Of a stretch of 64,000 bases of DNA, positions 10,758-20,211 are shown one piece after another (positions within the stretch are counted from its first letter, which is position 1; the number at the start of each line of letters is the position of its first letter). The stretch spans positions 398,979 to 462,978 of the forward strand of contig NZ_AQHJ01000028.1 of NCBI RefSeq assembly GCF_014925405.1. Direction: 5' to 3'. This stretch comes from Pseudoalteromonas ulvae UL12. Lineage in GTDB: Bacteria; Pseudomonadota; Gammaproteobacteria; Enterobacterales; Alteromonadaceae. The notes under the pieces were generated by a model. The model was not told the DNA's origin, searched no databases, and saw only the letters and a program-made list of their open reading frames with translations. Both the position numbers and the translations under genes were made by a program.

Positions 10758-11152
10758 TATCGCTGTGATGCTTTTGGATACTCACTCATTACAAATGCCT
10801 CTTGGTAGCCATGACTCAGATAAAAATCAGGCGCCTGAAACTCAAGGGTATCTACCATTACTTTTTTACACCCCCTGAGCACCGCTTGATGCTCTAACTC
10901 TTCAAGTAATCGACTGCCTATTTTCTGGCCTCGTAACGCACTGTCAACCCATAACCAATCAATCAGCAGCCAATTACCAAAGGTATTGCCGCTTATCCCC
11001 GCCATTAATTCACCTTGGTCATTACAAGCCTTGATGGCAATCGGAAAACGCTCTTTCACTTCAAAATGCTGTTGATTGAATGCAATTATTTTTGCGCGCA
11101 ATTGTGCGCTAATTGCCCCATCAGCGTCATCTGAGTGACTGAAATGGATCAT
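10721..11152 (-). CDS. GNAT family N-acetyltransferase
   Basis: A 143-residue acetyl-CoA-dependent acetyltransferase. The acetyl-CoA loop reads RGQKIGSRLLEELE, preceded by the WLLIDWLWVDSALR strand and followed by a typical C-terminal strand ending FYLSHGYQEAF. The substrate is unknown. It is convergent with, and overlaps, the preceding solute-binding protein gene, and no terminator separates them. Confidence 0.85.
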   Translation of the reverse strand: MIHFSHSDDADGAISAQLRAKIIAFNQQHFEVKERFPIAIKACNDQGELMAGISGNTFGNWLLIDWLWVDSALRGQKIGSRLLEELEHQAVLRGCKKVMVDTLEFQAPDFYLSHGYQEAFVMSEYPKASQRYYFFKSLNSGLR

Positions 11153-11283
11153 AATTCATCCTCTCATCATGTTGTTTTGCTTTATGATTGATTATAAAGC
11201 CGTTAAAGTGAACTAGCTATTTTATCGGTTGCTCGCTAACATAAGCATAATCAATGGATTAGTTAATTTTAAGTGGCTATTTT

Positions 11284-11862
11284 ATGTCTAACCAACAACT
11301 TGACGTGTTTAATCAATATTTTCAAATCCAAGAAGTGATTAAAGTCAACCTAAAGGCTGTGTCTCCTCATCTAGTGCCAGGAGATGTTCACACCCTCGAA
11401 ATGACTATTCCACCTTTATTTAAACTGGCCAACGAAGTCAATACACTAGAGCAAAATGCCCTGCGACCTTTAAGAGGATTAGGTGACCTTGCAGATGAAC
11501 TGGCACAATTTTTAAAACTGCAATCTCGTAAAATCGACTTAATCATGGCGCATATCCTTGCCACTGAGCATCAAGATGAACAACAGTCTCAAACGATTTC
11601 CTATGGCGGTGGTGGCGTCGTCGTCTTTGATGAGACAGATTTCCCTTTAGGGCAGCATTTTTGTACTAAGTTGTTTCTTCATCACGAAGCGGCGGCTGTT
11701 TTTTGTTATAGCCAAATCATTTTAAAACAACCTCACGAAACAGGTTGCCACTATACCTTGGCTTTTTGTCAAATTCGCCCAGAAGATCAAGAGCTCATGG
11801 TCAGAGCGAGCTTACATGCACAATCAAGACAGTTACGTGACCGTAATCGTTCACCTCTTTAA
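11284..11862 (+). CDS. PilZ-like domain protein
   Basis: A soluble protein of 192 residues. The N-terminal half is helical (FKLANEVNTLEQNALRPL). The C-terminal half, from about residue 105, looks like an atypical PilZ barrel: a SYGGGGVVVFDE turn followed by FPLGQHF and alternating beta strands. The classical RxxxR c-di-GMP motif is not evident, so binding of the second messenger is uncertain. The HD-GYP gene elsewhere in the window shows that c-di-GMP signalling may be present. The assignment rests on pattern only. Confidence 0.5.
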   Translation: MSNQQLDVFNQYFQIQEVIKVNLKAVSPHLVPGDVHTLEMTIPPLFKLANEVNTLEQNALRPLRGLGDLADELAQFLKLQSRKIDLIMAHILATEHQDEQQSQTISYGGGGVVVFDETDFPLGQHFCTKLFLHHEAAAVFCYSQIILKQPHETGCHYTLAFCQIRPEDQELMVRASLHAQSRQLRDRNRSPL

Positions 11863-11885
11863 ATACACGATTTATTTGGACAAAG

Positions 11886-11916
11886 TTGCTGACAGCGTGT
11901 GACTTAATGCTAAAAT
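11886..11916 (+). promoter_or_regulatory. Possible promoter for aguA-aguB
   Basis: TTGCTG lies 19 bases before an extended -10 element (TGCTAAAAT). It is about 30 bases upstream of the aguA start. The spacer is long, but the TGn extension compensates for that in sigma-70 promoters. Confidence 0.4.
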
Positions 11917-11947
11917 ATCGGCCTATTTACCCTAGCTAACCAATATT

Positions 11948-12985
11948 ATGGCTTACACACTTCCCGCTGAATGGGCATCACAAGATGCCATTATGTTTAC
12001 TTGGCCACATGCAGATACAGACTGGGCACCCATTTTATCGGATGTTGAACCTGTTTATCTTGCGCTGTGCCGCCATATTCTTGCGTTTCAATCGTTGGTC
12101 TTAGTGGTTCATAATGAACAGTTAAAACAACATGTTAGTCAGTTACTCACGACTCATCAAATTGACTTAACTAACGTTAAGTTTGTCGTCACACCTATTG
12201 ATGATACCTGGGCACGTGATCACGGCCCAATTAGCGTTTATCAAGAAGATGGTTCAGTTCGAGCGCTTGATTTTACCTTTAATGGTTGGGGCAACAAGTT
12301 TGACGCCAAACGTGATAACGCCATTAATCAAGCAGTGTTTGAAGCTGTGTTGCATCAAGATGCCCATCACGAAACAATTAATATGGTGCTTGAAGGAGGT
12401 GGAATTGAATCCGACGGTCAAGGAACGTTACTCACAACCTCGATTTGTTTACTCAATGACAATCGTAACCCGAATATGACGCAAGCTGAGATTGAAGCTC
12501 TGCTCAGTGACAAACTGGGTATTGAACACTTTTTATGGTTGCACCATGGTCACCTAGAAGGTGATGATACAGACAGCCATATCGACACATTAGTACGACT
12601 GGCTCCTAATAACACCTTGGTTTATGTACAATGCGATGATCCGCAAGATAGCCATTATACAGAACTAAACTTGATGCAAAACGAGCTACGGGCACTTCGC
12701 AACAAAGATAATCACGCCTTTAATTTAGTGCCTTTGCCTTGGCCAAGTGCAAAATACGATGTCAATGGGGATCGTCTTCCTGCAACTTATGCAAACTTTT
12801 TAATCATCAATGGTGCCGTATTAGTGCCTACTTATCGCGATGAACACGATCAACTCGCCCTTGAACAAGTCGCTAAAGCTTACCCAGAACATACAGTGAT
12901 AGGTGTTGATTGTTTACCATTGATCCATCAATTTGGCAGCTTGCATTGTATCTCGATGCAATTGCCTACCGGTTTTTTGAGGTAA
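11948..12985 (+). CDS. aguA: Agmatine deiminase
   Basis: This enzyme converts agmatine to N-carbamoylputrescine and ammonia. The 345-residue protein belongs to the guanidino-group-modifying PAD/AguA family. The N-terminal WASQDAIMFTWPH, the DDTWARDHGP loop, the VLEGGGIESDG loop and the catalytic Cys in GSLHCISMQLP are all in the expected order, with His in HLEGDDTDSHID. The downstream gene encodes the next enzyme and starts 4 bases after the stop, so the two are an operon for putrescine synthesis. Confidence 0.95.
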   Translation: MAYTLPAEWASQDAIMFTWPHADTDWAPILSDVEPVYLALCRHILAFQSLVLVVHNEQLKQHVSQLLTTHQIDLTNVKFVVTPIDDTWARDHGPISVYQEDGSVRALDFTFNGWGNKFDAKRDNAINQAVFEAVLHQDAHHETINMVLEGGGIESDGQGTLLTTSICLLNDNRNPNMTQAEIEALLSDKLGIEHFLWLHHGHLEGDDTDSHIDTLVRLAPNNTLVYVQCDDPQDSHYTELNLMQNELRALRNKDNHAFNLVPLPWPSAKYDVNGDRLPATYANFLIINGAVLVPTYRDEHDQLALEQVAKAYPEHTVIGVDCLPLIHQFGSLHCISMQLPTGFLR

Positions 12986-12989
12986 CCTT

Positions 12990-13877
12990 ATGACTAAACC
13001 ATTACATGTTGCGTTAGTGCAACACAGCAACAGCGCCGATTTGGCGCATAATTTCGCAAAAACTCAAGATGGGATCAGAAAGGCTGCGGCCAAAGGGGCA
13101 CAATTGGTTGTCCTGCAAGAATTACATCGCAGCCTGTATTTTTGTCAAACAGAAGACACTGACCTGTTTGATTTAGCCGAAACAATCCCTGGCCCAAGCA
13201 CAGATACGTTAGGTGCGCTAGCCAAAGAGCTGAATATCGTCATTGTCGCTTCATTGTTTGAAAAGCGTGCCACCGGTTTATATCATAACACCGCGGTGGT
13301 TTTAGAATCTGACGGCACTATCGCTGGAAAATACCGCAAAATGCATATTCCAGACGATCCGGGCTTTTATGAAAAGTTCTATTTCACCCCTGGAGATCTG
13401 GGTTTTGAACCTATTCAAACTTCTGTGGGCAAACTGGGTGTATTAGTCTGTTGGGATCAATGGTTCCCTGAAGCAGCGCGACTTATGGCCATGGCTGGGG
13501 CTGAAATGCTTATCTATCCAACGGCTATTGGTTGGGATACTCGTGATGATATTGACGAGCAAACTCGCCAATGTGACGCTTGGGTTATCTCACAACGCGC
13601 TCATGCTGTGGCCAATGGTATTCCAGTGATCAGTTGTAATCGCGTGGGCCATGAAAGTGATCCAAGTAATAGCTCTGAAGGTATTTTGTTCTGGGGTAAT
13701 TCTTTCATTGCTGGGCCACAAGGTGAGATCCTCGCTCATGCAGGAGCCAAAGATGACGAAATTTTATCTGTTGAGCTTGATATGCAACGCAGTGAAGATA
13801 TACGACGCATCTGGCCATACCTTCGTGATCGACGCATTGATCACTACCAAGATTTATTAAAGATTTACCGCGATTAA
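12990..13877 (+). CDS. aguB: N-carbamoylputrescine amidase
   Basis: A 295-residue nitrilase-superfamily amidase that hydrolyses N-carbamoylputrescine to putrescine, CO2 and ammonia. The Glu-Lys-Cys triad is visible as VVLQELHRS, YRKMHIPDDP and VLVCWDQWFPEA. The sequence around PDDPGFYEKFYFTPGD is characteristic of AguB. It directly follows aguA. Confidence 0.96.
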   Translation: MTKPLHVALVQHSNSADLAHNFAKTQDGIRKAAAKGAQLVVLQELHRSLYFCQTEDTDLFDLAETIPGPSTDTLGALAKELNIVIVASLFEKRATGLYHNTAVVLESDGTIAGKYRKMHIPDDPGFYEKFYFTPGDLGFEPIQTSVGKLGVLVCWDQWFPEAARLMAMAGAEMLIYPTAIGWDTRDDIDEQTRQCDAWVISQRAHAVANGIPVISCNRVGHESDPSNSSEGILFWGNSFIAGPQGEILAHAGAKDDEILSVELDMQRSEDIRRIWPYLRDRRIDHYQDLLKIYRD

Positions 13878-13886
13878 CCTGTATTT

Positions 13887-13909
13887 GGCCATGTTTTTCA
13901 TGGCCTTTT
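13887..13909 (+). terminator. Intrinsic terminator after aguB
   Basis: A 7-bp stem GGCCATG/CATGGCC with a T5 loop, followed by TTTT, 10 bases after the aguB stop codon. Confidence 0.75.
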
Positions 13910-13965
13910 CATATAAAAAATAACAAAACGCACCGACGTTACTTTACTTTGCTACGGAGTTTTTA

Positions 13966-16900
13966 ATGGCACTTACACACTGGGCACAATTACCTTGGAT
14001 TAAATCAAAAAAAGATAAAATCCACTGGGGACAATTAACAGGCAGCGCGCTCAGTATTGCCATTGCACAAGGTGTAAAAAGCCATGATTCCTTAGTTGTG
14101 TTAATTACCCCCGATACGCCCAGCGCCTTAAAGCTAGAAGCTGAACTGGAATATTTACTGCCCGAACACAGTGTTATGGTTTTTCCTGATTGGGAAACCC
14201 TTCCCTATGATCATTTTTCGCCCCATCAAGACATTATTTCACAACGTTTAGCGACCCTTAATCGTTTAAAACAAAGTAAAACGGGCATTTTACTGTTACC
14301 GGTGTCGAATTTAATGCTGCGCACCGCGCCAGCCGAATTTATTTATGGCAATACCCTTGTGTTTAAGCAAGGCGATAAAATTGACCCGCAACAACTGCGC
14401 TTAAATCTTGATGGTGCAGGTTACCTCAATGTACAACAAGTGATGGAACATGGTGAATTTGCAATACGCGGTTCGCTGGTTGATATTTATCCGATGGGCA
14501 GTAAAGAGCCAATACGCCTCGATTTGTTTGATGATGAAATTGACAGCATTCGCTTATTTGATGTTGAAACCCAACGTTCAAGCAAGCCCATTGCCAAAAT
14601 CGATTTAATGCCCGCCCATGAGTTTCCGACCCAAGATAAAGACATTGAGACTTTTCGTATCGCATACCGAGAGCACTTTGGCGCGACCAGTGATCAAGAC
14701 TCAATTTATATGCAAGTCTCCAAAGGTGCCTGGCCTGCAGGCATCGAATATTACTTACCCTTATTTTTCGACAAACTAGCGACCTTGTTTGACTACTTAC
14801 CTGATGATGCCGTCATGATGACGCTGGGTGATATCGAGCACAGCGCACAAGGCTTTTGGCAAGATGTCGAAAAACGCTACGAAAACCGCAAAGTTGACCC
14901 ACTGCGACCCCTGCTTGCGCCTGTTGCACTGTATCAGCCCATTGAAGAATTGTTTGCCAATATTGGCCGTTTTTCGCGGATTGCGTTATCACAAGCCACC
15001 CTTGGTACCAAAGCAGGTCATCACAATTTAAATGCTGCACTGATTGAAGACATTCGGGTTGATCACCAAGCAAAAGCGCCGTTTGCTGCCATTTCAGATT
15101 ATTTAGTCAAGCAGAAAAAGGCCAAAAACCGCGTCTTGTTTTGTGTTGAAAGTGAAGGTCGCAGAGAATCTTTATTAAGCTTGTTCAAACCAACAGGCAT
15201 TAAAGTAACCACCTTTGACAGCTTTGAGCTGTTTACTAATAGTGACGCTGACACAGGTTTAATCGTTTGTCCTCTTGAGCAAAGTGTCTTTTTACCTGGC
15301 AAACCGGGCCTCACGCTTATTACGGAACAAGAGCTACTGGGTGTCAAAGTCTCACAGCGCCGTCGTCGTAAACACAAATACGAAGCAAGCCAAGATGCCA
15401 TTATCCGTAATCTCGCAGAGCTTAAGGTAGGCCAACCTATTGTCCATTTAGATCATGGTGTAGGGCGTTATCAAGGATTACAGACCCTCGATGCCGCGGG
15501 TGTTCAGACTGAATTTGTTACCATCACTTATAATGGCGAAGCTAAGTTATACGTCCCCGTTTCAGCGTTACATATGCTGACCCGCTACTCGGGAGGCGAA
15601 GAAAGTAGCGCTCCGTTGCACAAACTCGGATCAGATGTCTGGGAAAAAGCAAAACGTAAAGCGGCCGAAAAAGTACGTGATGTCGCGGCCGAATTACTCG
15701 ATATTTATGCTAAACGCAAAGTGAAACTCGGCAATGCCTTTAAACATGATAAACAGGCTTACCGACAGTTTGTTGATACCTTCCCATTTGAAGAAACTGA
15801 CGATCAAAAAAATGCCATTTCTGCCGTCTTGACTGACATGCAAAGCAATCAAGCAATGGACCGCTTAGTCTGTGGCGATGTGGGCTTTGGTAAAACAGAA
15901 GTGGCCATGCGTGCTGCATTTGTTGCGGTCAACGAAGGCAAGCAAGTCGCGGTATTAGTGCCAACCACTTTGTTAGCACAGCAGCATTACGAAAACTTTA
16001 AAGATAGGTTTGCAAATTTGGCCGTTGAAGTCGATGTCCTGTCACGTTTTAAAAGTACCAAAGAGCAAAACGAAGTCCTCAAAAAGCTTGAATCTGGTCA
16101 GGTTGATATTGTTATTGGTACCCATAAACTTATTCAGTCAGGCATTAATTTCAAAGATCTCGGTTTACTTATCGTCGATGAAGAGCACCGTTTTGGTGTC
16201 AGACAAAAAGAAAAAATCAAATCATTACGCGCTGATGTCGATATTCTGACCTTAACGGCCACACCTATTCCACGGACATTAAATATGGCCATGAGTGGCA
16301 TGCGTGATCTGTCCATTATCGCTACGCCCCCTGCCAAACGCTTAGCAGTGAAAACGTTTGTCCGTAAAGGTGAAGCCGATTTAAAACGCGAAGCCATATT
16401 GCGCGAAATTAAACGCGGTGGTCAGGTATATTATTTACACAATAATGTTGAAACGATTGAAAAAACGGCCGCAGATCTGGCTGAGCTCGTCCCAGAAGCC
16501 AGCATCACTACAGCCCATGGGCAAATGCGTGAGAGTGAACTTGAGCACTTAATGGCTGAGTTTTATCATAAAAAATACAATGTCTTGGTCTGTACAACGA
16601 TTATTGAAACAGGCATCGATGTACCCACAGCTAATACGATTATCATCGATCGCGCCGATAAACTCGGTTTAGCACAATTGCATCAGCTACGTGGTCGTGT
16701 TGGGCGCAGCCATCACCAAGCGTATGCCTATTTATTGATTCCAGATCCAAAAGCTATTTCAAAAGATGCGGCGAAACGACTCGATGCCATCGAATCACTT
16801 GAAGACTTAGGTGCAGGTTTTGCTCTGGCCACTCACGATTTAGAAATTCGCGGTGCCGGTGAATTACTCGGTGATGATCAAAGTGGCCAAATTCAATCAA

Positions 16901-17439
16901 TTGGCTTCACCTTATACATGGAAATGCTTGAACAAGCCGTTGAAGCACTTAAACAAGGTAAAGAGCCTACTCTTGAGAACTTATTGCAGCAACAAACTGA
17001 AGTGGATTTAAAAATCCCAGCCTTGCTGCCTGATGATTATATTTACGATGTCAACACACGCTTAAGTTTGTACAAACGTGTCGCCAGCTGCCAAGACAAT
17101 GAACAAATCGATGAGTTACAAGTTGAGTTAATTGACCGTTTTGGTTTATTACCCACACCAGCTAAAAATTTGTTTGCTGTTCAGCAGCTCAAATTTCGTG
17201 CTCAACAACTGGGGATCAGTAAAATTGAAGCCAACATTAAAGGCGGCTTTATTGAATTTGGTGCACAAACAAAGGTTGACCCTCGTTTTATAATTGCCCT
17301 TTTACAAACTAATCCAAAGGTTTATAGAATGGAAGGCGCAAATAAGTTACGATTTAATATCGAAGAACCCGACAGTGCAGCGCGTTTAACGTTAATCAGC
17401 AATATGCTGAATGATTTTGCACACAAGGTGAGTGAGTAA
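13966..17439 (+). CDS. mfd: Transcription-repair coupling factor
   Basis: Mfd is an ATP-driven DNA translocase that removes RNA polymerase stalled at lesions and recruits UvrA. The 1157-residue length is normal. In order there are the UvrB-homology module (residues 1-340), the RNA polymerase interaction domain beginning near LDHGVGRYQGL (about 490), the helicase core with Walker A GDVGFGKTE (about 636), the DEEH box (about 735) and LTATPIPRTL, a helicase C lobe with GRVGRSHHQAYAYL, and the C-terminal autoinhibitory domain with LLPDDYI. Confidence 0.98.
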   Translation: MALTHWAQLPWIKSKKDKIHWGQLTGSALSIAIAQGVKSHDSLVVLITPDTPSALKLEAELEYLLPEHSVMVFPDWETLPYDHFSPHQDIISQRLATLNRLKQSKTGILLLPVSNLMLRTAPAEFIYGNTLVFKQGDKIDPQQLRLNLDGAGYLNVQQVMEHGEFAIRGSLVDIYPMGSKEPIRLDLFDDEIDSIRLFDVETQRSSKPIAKIDLMPAHEFPTQDKDIETFRIAYREHFGATSDQDSIYMQVSKGAWPAGIEYYLPLFFDKLATLFDYLPDDAVMMTLGDIEHSAQGFWQDVEKRYENRKVDPLRPLLAPVALYQPIEELFANIGRFSRIALSQATLGTKAGHHNLNAALIEDIRVDHQAKAPFAAISDYLVKQKKAKNRVLFCVESEGRRESLLSLFKPTGIKVTTFDSFELFTNSDADTGLIVCPLEQSVFLPGKPGLTLITEQELLGVKVSQRRRRKHKYEASQDAIIRNLAELKVGQPIVHLDHGVGRYQGLQTLDAAGVQTEFVTITYNGEAKLYVPVSALHMLTRYSGGEESSAPLHKLGSDVWEKAKRKAAEKVRDVAAELLDIYAKRKVKLGNAFKHDKQAYRQFVDTFPFEETDDQKNAISAVLTDMQSNQAMDRLVCGDVGFGKTEVAMRAAFVAVNEGKQVAVLVPTTLLAQQHYENFKDRFANLAVEVDVLSRFKSTKEQNEVLKKLESGQVDIVIGTHKLIQSGINFKDLGLLIVDEEHRFGVRQKEKIKSLRADVDILTLTATPIPRTLNMAMSGMRDLSIIATPPAKRLAVKTFVRKGEADLKREAILREIKRGGQVYYLHNNVETIEKTAADLAELVPEASITTAHGQMRESELEHLMAEFYHKKYNVLVCTTIIETGIDVPTANTIIIDRADKLGLAQLHQLRGRVGRSHHQAYAYLLIPDPKAISKDAAKRLDAIESLEDLGAGFALATHDLEIRGAGELLGDDQSGQIQSIGFTLYMEMLEQAVEALKQGKEPTLENLLQQQTEVDLKIPALLPDDYIYDVNTRLSLYKRVASCQDNEQIDELQVELIDRFGLLPTPAKNLFAVQQLKFRAQQLGISKIEANIKGGFIEFGAQTKVDPRFIIALLQTNPKVYRMEGANKLRFNIEEPDSAARLTLISNMLNDFAHKVSE

Positions 17440-17441
17440 AT

Positions 17442-18308
17442 ATGAAAAATCGTTTAGTGTCTGCCCTTTGGTGCCTACCATTGATGATCGGTTCAACATG
17501 GGCCGAAGCCACTCGTTGGTTTGAGGCCGAGATCATTATTTTTGAACAAAAATCAGATCCGCTATTGCGCGAAGACTTTTCGTTTGAGCTAAAACCTATT
17601 AATAACACCCAGAGCCAACAGCTGCTTATCAATCAGATTGAGCAACAGCAATTAAACGCATGCCTAAATAATGCACGCCCTGTCCTCGCTGGCGATGCGT
17701 TAATTAGTGACCGTCAAGTGATCCAATCGGTTGATTGCCCGGAACAAGGGGAATATCTATCCGGCCTTGATCGCATTCCTGTGGTGCTTTCTGCTGAGCC
17801 TTTTGACCATATGGATTCGGTTTATTTATTGGCACCAGAGCAATTACAATTTAACGATGTAATGCAACGCTTAAAAAATCAAGGGCTGAAACCTCTGCTT
17901 CATACTGGCTGGCGATTTCCTGAAGAGCCAGAGAAACGTGCACCTTATTACCGCGTATTAGCGGGAAAAAAACTCGAAAACGCCGCGCAAATGAGCTTTA
18001 TCGAGGCGACTCGCCCAAGTAATCAAGCGCCGAGTAACGATCTACTTGCGCTTTTACTCGTTGATAATCAAACAGAAGCACTGCCGCCAGCTTCTACCCT
18101 TTGGCAAATCGATGGGCAAATTCAGATTTATGTTCAGCATTATCTGTTTATCAACGCGCAGTTTAATTATTTAGAAAATAACGCTGTCTCTGGTGAGATC
18201 CAAAGCGCTTATTTCGAACAGTTTCGCCGAGTCTATAGTGGCGATGTCCACTATTTAGACCACCCAAAGTTTGGCTTAATTATTCAAATCCGAAAATTTA
18301 AACACTAA
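17442..18308 (+). CDS. csiV: CsiV family peptidoglycan-associated protein
   Basis: An exported protein of 288 residues with a cleavable signal peptide (SALWCLPLMIGSTWAEA) and then the conserved family start RWFEAEIIIFEQ. In Vibrio cholerae, CsiV is a septal peptidoglycan-binding protein needed for PBP1A-dependent wall synthesis. The C-terminal beta-rich part (IQIYVQHYLFINAQF, then FRRVYSGDVHYLDHPKFG) is typical of the family. The gene starts 2 bases after the mfd stop and is thus co-transcribed with it. Function in this organism is inferred from the family and the conserved mfd neighbourhood. Confidence 0.85.
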   Translation: MKNRLVSALWCLPLMIGSTWAEATRWFEAEIIIFEQKSDPLLREDFSFELKPINNTQSQQLLINQIEQQQLNACLNNARPVLAGDALISDRQVIQSVDCPEQGEYLSGLDRIPVVLSAEPFDHMDSVYLLAPEQLQFNDVMQRLKNQGLKPLLHTGWRFPEEPEKRAPYYRVLAGKKLENAAQMSFIEATRPSNQAPSNDLLALLLVDNQTEALPPASTLWQIDGQIQIYVQHYLFINAQFNYLENNAVSGEIQSAYFEQFRRVYSGDVHYLDHPKFGLIIQIRKFKH

Positions 18309-18318
18309 AGGAATCGCT

Positions 18319-18567
18319 ATGAAAAAATTATTGGCTATTACCGCTTTTTCTGCGGCACTTGTTGGCTGTAGCAAAGTTGATATCGAACATTACCAACAAA
18401 TCACTGTAGGCATGGACAAGACTGAAATTGAAGCATTACTAGGCTCTGCAGACCAATGTGAAGAAAAAACGCTCCATACAAACTGTACATGGGGCGGCGA
18501 AAGTAAAAATATTTCTGTGACGCTGGTATCAGATAAAGTCACTCTATACAGTAAAAAAGGCTTCTAA
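18319..18567 (+). CDS. Small BamE-like / DUF3862-like lipoprotein
   Basis: This 82-residue lipoprotein has a signal ending in lipobox LVGC. The mature part reads like a short SmpA/BamE-type fold: ITVGMDKTEIEALLG resembles the first helix and loop of that domain, and the paired Cys in CEEKTLHTNC may form a disulfide. It starts 10 bases after csiV, with AAAGGA before it, so it is the third gene of the mfd operon. Exact role unknown. Confidence 0.7.
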   Translation: MKKLLAITAFSAALVGCSKVDIEHYQQITVGMDKTEIEALLGSADQCEEKTLHTNCTWGGESKNISVTLVSDKVTLYSKKGF

Positions 18568-18655
18568 ATTTAGTGCCGTATTCCCTTTGCGGCCACTTCA
18601 ATAGATATGCAATCAAATTGAATTTATATTTATTTATGAAAATTTAAGAAAAAGG

Positions 18656-18683
18656 TTGCATCATCATTTTATTTCAATATTAT
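18656..18683 (+). promoter_or_regulatory. Probable promoter of the decarboxylase gene
   Basis: TTGCAT is separated by 16 bases from TATTAT. This predicts a transcript start near 18690 and a leader of about 160 bases before the decarboxylase start codon. No other sigma-70-like pair in the gap looks better by eye. Confidence 0.45.
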
Positions 18684-18789
18684 TGCGCTGCTTCTTGTTG
18701 ATAGCCAATCCGAGTACATCGCATTTAATTGCGACCAGGCGATAGAGCAACTATCCAAGAGTGAAATTAACGCTTAAGAGTTATTCAAA

Positions 18790-18852
18790 ATGAATAATTC
18801 AAACCAGCAAGGTTTTGTTAGTAATTTTACTTTAATCGGAGAGTTGGCATGA
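18790..18852 (+). CDS. Possible 20-codon leader ORF overlapping the decarboxylase start
   Basis: The short frame encodes MNNSNQQGFVSNFTLIGELA. Its TGA overlaps the ATG of the decarboxylase gene as ATGA, and AAGAG sits 9 bases before its own ATG. The decarboxylase ribosome binding site (GGAGAG) lies inside the short ORF, so ribosomes translating it would affect initiation of the main gene. It is not similar by eye to the known SpeFL leader peptide. Whether it is translated is unproven. Confidence 0.4.
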   Translation: MNNSNQQGFVSNFTLIGELA

Positions 18853-20051
18853 CAGTCACCCCAGTAAAAAACGCCGTTGAATTTACCTCTTTTTCTGCCA
18901 AAGATGAGTCTGAAATCGAATTAATCGAATCATTAGTTGAGCGTATGGGTGCGCCGTTAATGATTTTAGATTGTGACGTGGTGCGTAACCAATATCGCGC
19001 GCTTGCGGCCGCTCTGCCAAACGTTATTTTACACTTTGCTCTTAAACCACTGCCTCACCCTGCGGTTGTGAGCACACTATTAGCTGAAGGCGCCTATTTT
19101 GACTTAGCTACCAATGGCGAAGTCGATTTAGTTGCCAGTCAGGGTGTGCCTGCCAATAAAACAATTCATACTCACCCAATTAAACGTGACAGCGATATTA
19201 AAGTAGCCCTTGAATATGGCTGTACAACATTTGTGGTTGATAATATCAATGAACTTGAAAAATTTATTCCGTATGCAGATAAGGCAGAAATTTTAGTTCG
19301 CTTAAGCTTTCCAAATGCACAAGCGTTTGCTGATCTCTCTAAAAAGTTTGGCTGCAGTCCTGATAAAGCGATTGAGATTATTGCTTATGCCCATCAGTTA
19401 AACATTACTGTGCGCGGGTTGTCTTTTCATGTTGGTTCACAAACAGCTAACCCTGAGAAATATGTACACGCTATCGGCCGCTGCGTTGAGCTGTTTTCAC
19501 AAGTTGAAGCGCTTGGGTTACCGACTCTTCACACCCTCGATATTGGTGGAGGCTTCCCTGTGACTTATTCCCAAGAAGTGATGCCAATTGATGAGTTTTG
19601 TGCACCTATTCGCCACGCACTCACGGCATTGCCTGCGTATGCACAAGTGATTGCTGAACCGGGTCGTTTTATTGTGGCTCCTTCTGTGACCAGTGTTGCT
19701 TCTGTAATGGGTCAAGCTGAACGAGATGGTAAAACTTGGTATTACTTAGATGATGGAATTTATGGTTCTTTCAGCGGCATTATGTTTGATGAAGGTAATT
19801 ACCCTGTTGATGCACTGTATTGGCAAGGTGAACGTTTTGAAAGTGTCCTTGCAGGGCCGACATGTGACAGCATTGATGTAATTGCAGAAAGTATCATGCT
19901 ACCAAAATTAAACAATGGTGATTTAATCATAGGTCGCATGATGGGCGCATACACTAGTGCCACCGCAACAGAGTTCAACTTCTTCAAAAAGGCGCAATTT
20001 GTGATCCTAAATGAATATCATGCTGTCGACTCATTAAGCCAAGTTATCTAA
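18849..20051 (+). CDS. Ornithine decarboxylase-family (type III PLP) enzyme
   Basis: A fold-type III, eukaryotic-like PLP decarboxylase of 400 residues that would turn ornithine (or possibly lysine) into a diamine. The PLP lysine lies in HFALKPLPHP near residue 67. Other expected elements are FDLATNGEVDLV, the glycine loop LDIGGGFP, the phosphate-binding AEPGRFIV and the cross-subunit catalytic Cys in GPTCDSID. With aguAB it supplies a second route to putrescine. GGAGA lies just before the ATG. Substrate choice between ornithine and lysine cannot be settled by eye. Confidence 0.9.
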   Translation: MTVTPVKNAVEFTSFSAKDESEIELIESLVERMGAPLMILDCDVVRNQYRALAAALPNVILHFALKPLPHPAVVSTLLAEGAYFDLATNGEVDLVASQGVPANKTIHTHPIKRDSDIKVALEYGCTTFVVDNINELEKFIPYADKAEILVRLSFPNAQAFADLSKKFGCSPDKAIEIIAYAHQLNITVRGLSFHVGSQTANPEKYVHAIGRCVELFSQVEALGLPTLHTLDIGGGFPVTYSQEVMPIDEFCAPIRHALTALPAYAQVIAEPGRFIVAPSVTSVASVMGQAERDGKTWYYLDDGIYGSFSGIMFDEGNYPVDALYWQGERFESVLAGPTCDSIDVIAESIMLPKLNNGDLIIGRMMGAYTSATATEFNFFKKAQFVILNEYHAVDSLSQVI

Positions 20052-20114
20052 GGTCATAAACGCTTTTATACTCGCGTTGGTGACATCAGTTGATGGCTAT
20101 TTTAAATGGGGTTT

Positions 20115-20151
20115 AAATGGGGATTCTTGAGGTAAAGTGAGATCCCCATTT
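20115..20151. other. Inverted repeat after the decarboxylase gene
   Basis: AAATGGGGAT and its exact complement are separated by 17 bases; a second copy of TTTAAATGGGG lies just before it. There is no T-run, so it may be a transcript-end stabiliser or weak terminator. Confidence 0.35.
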
Positions 20152-20211
20152 GAGCAATTGAAGACTGTCCAATTCTCACTTCGTATAAAAATCTATAAAG
20201 CTAATGGCTGG

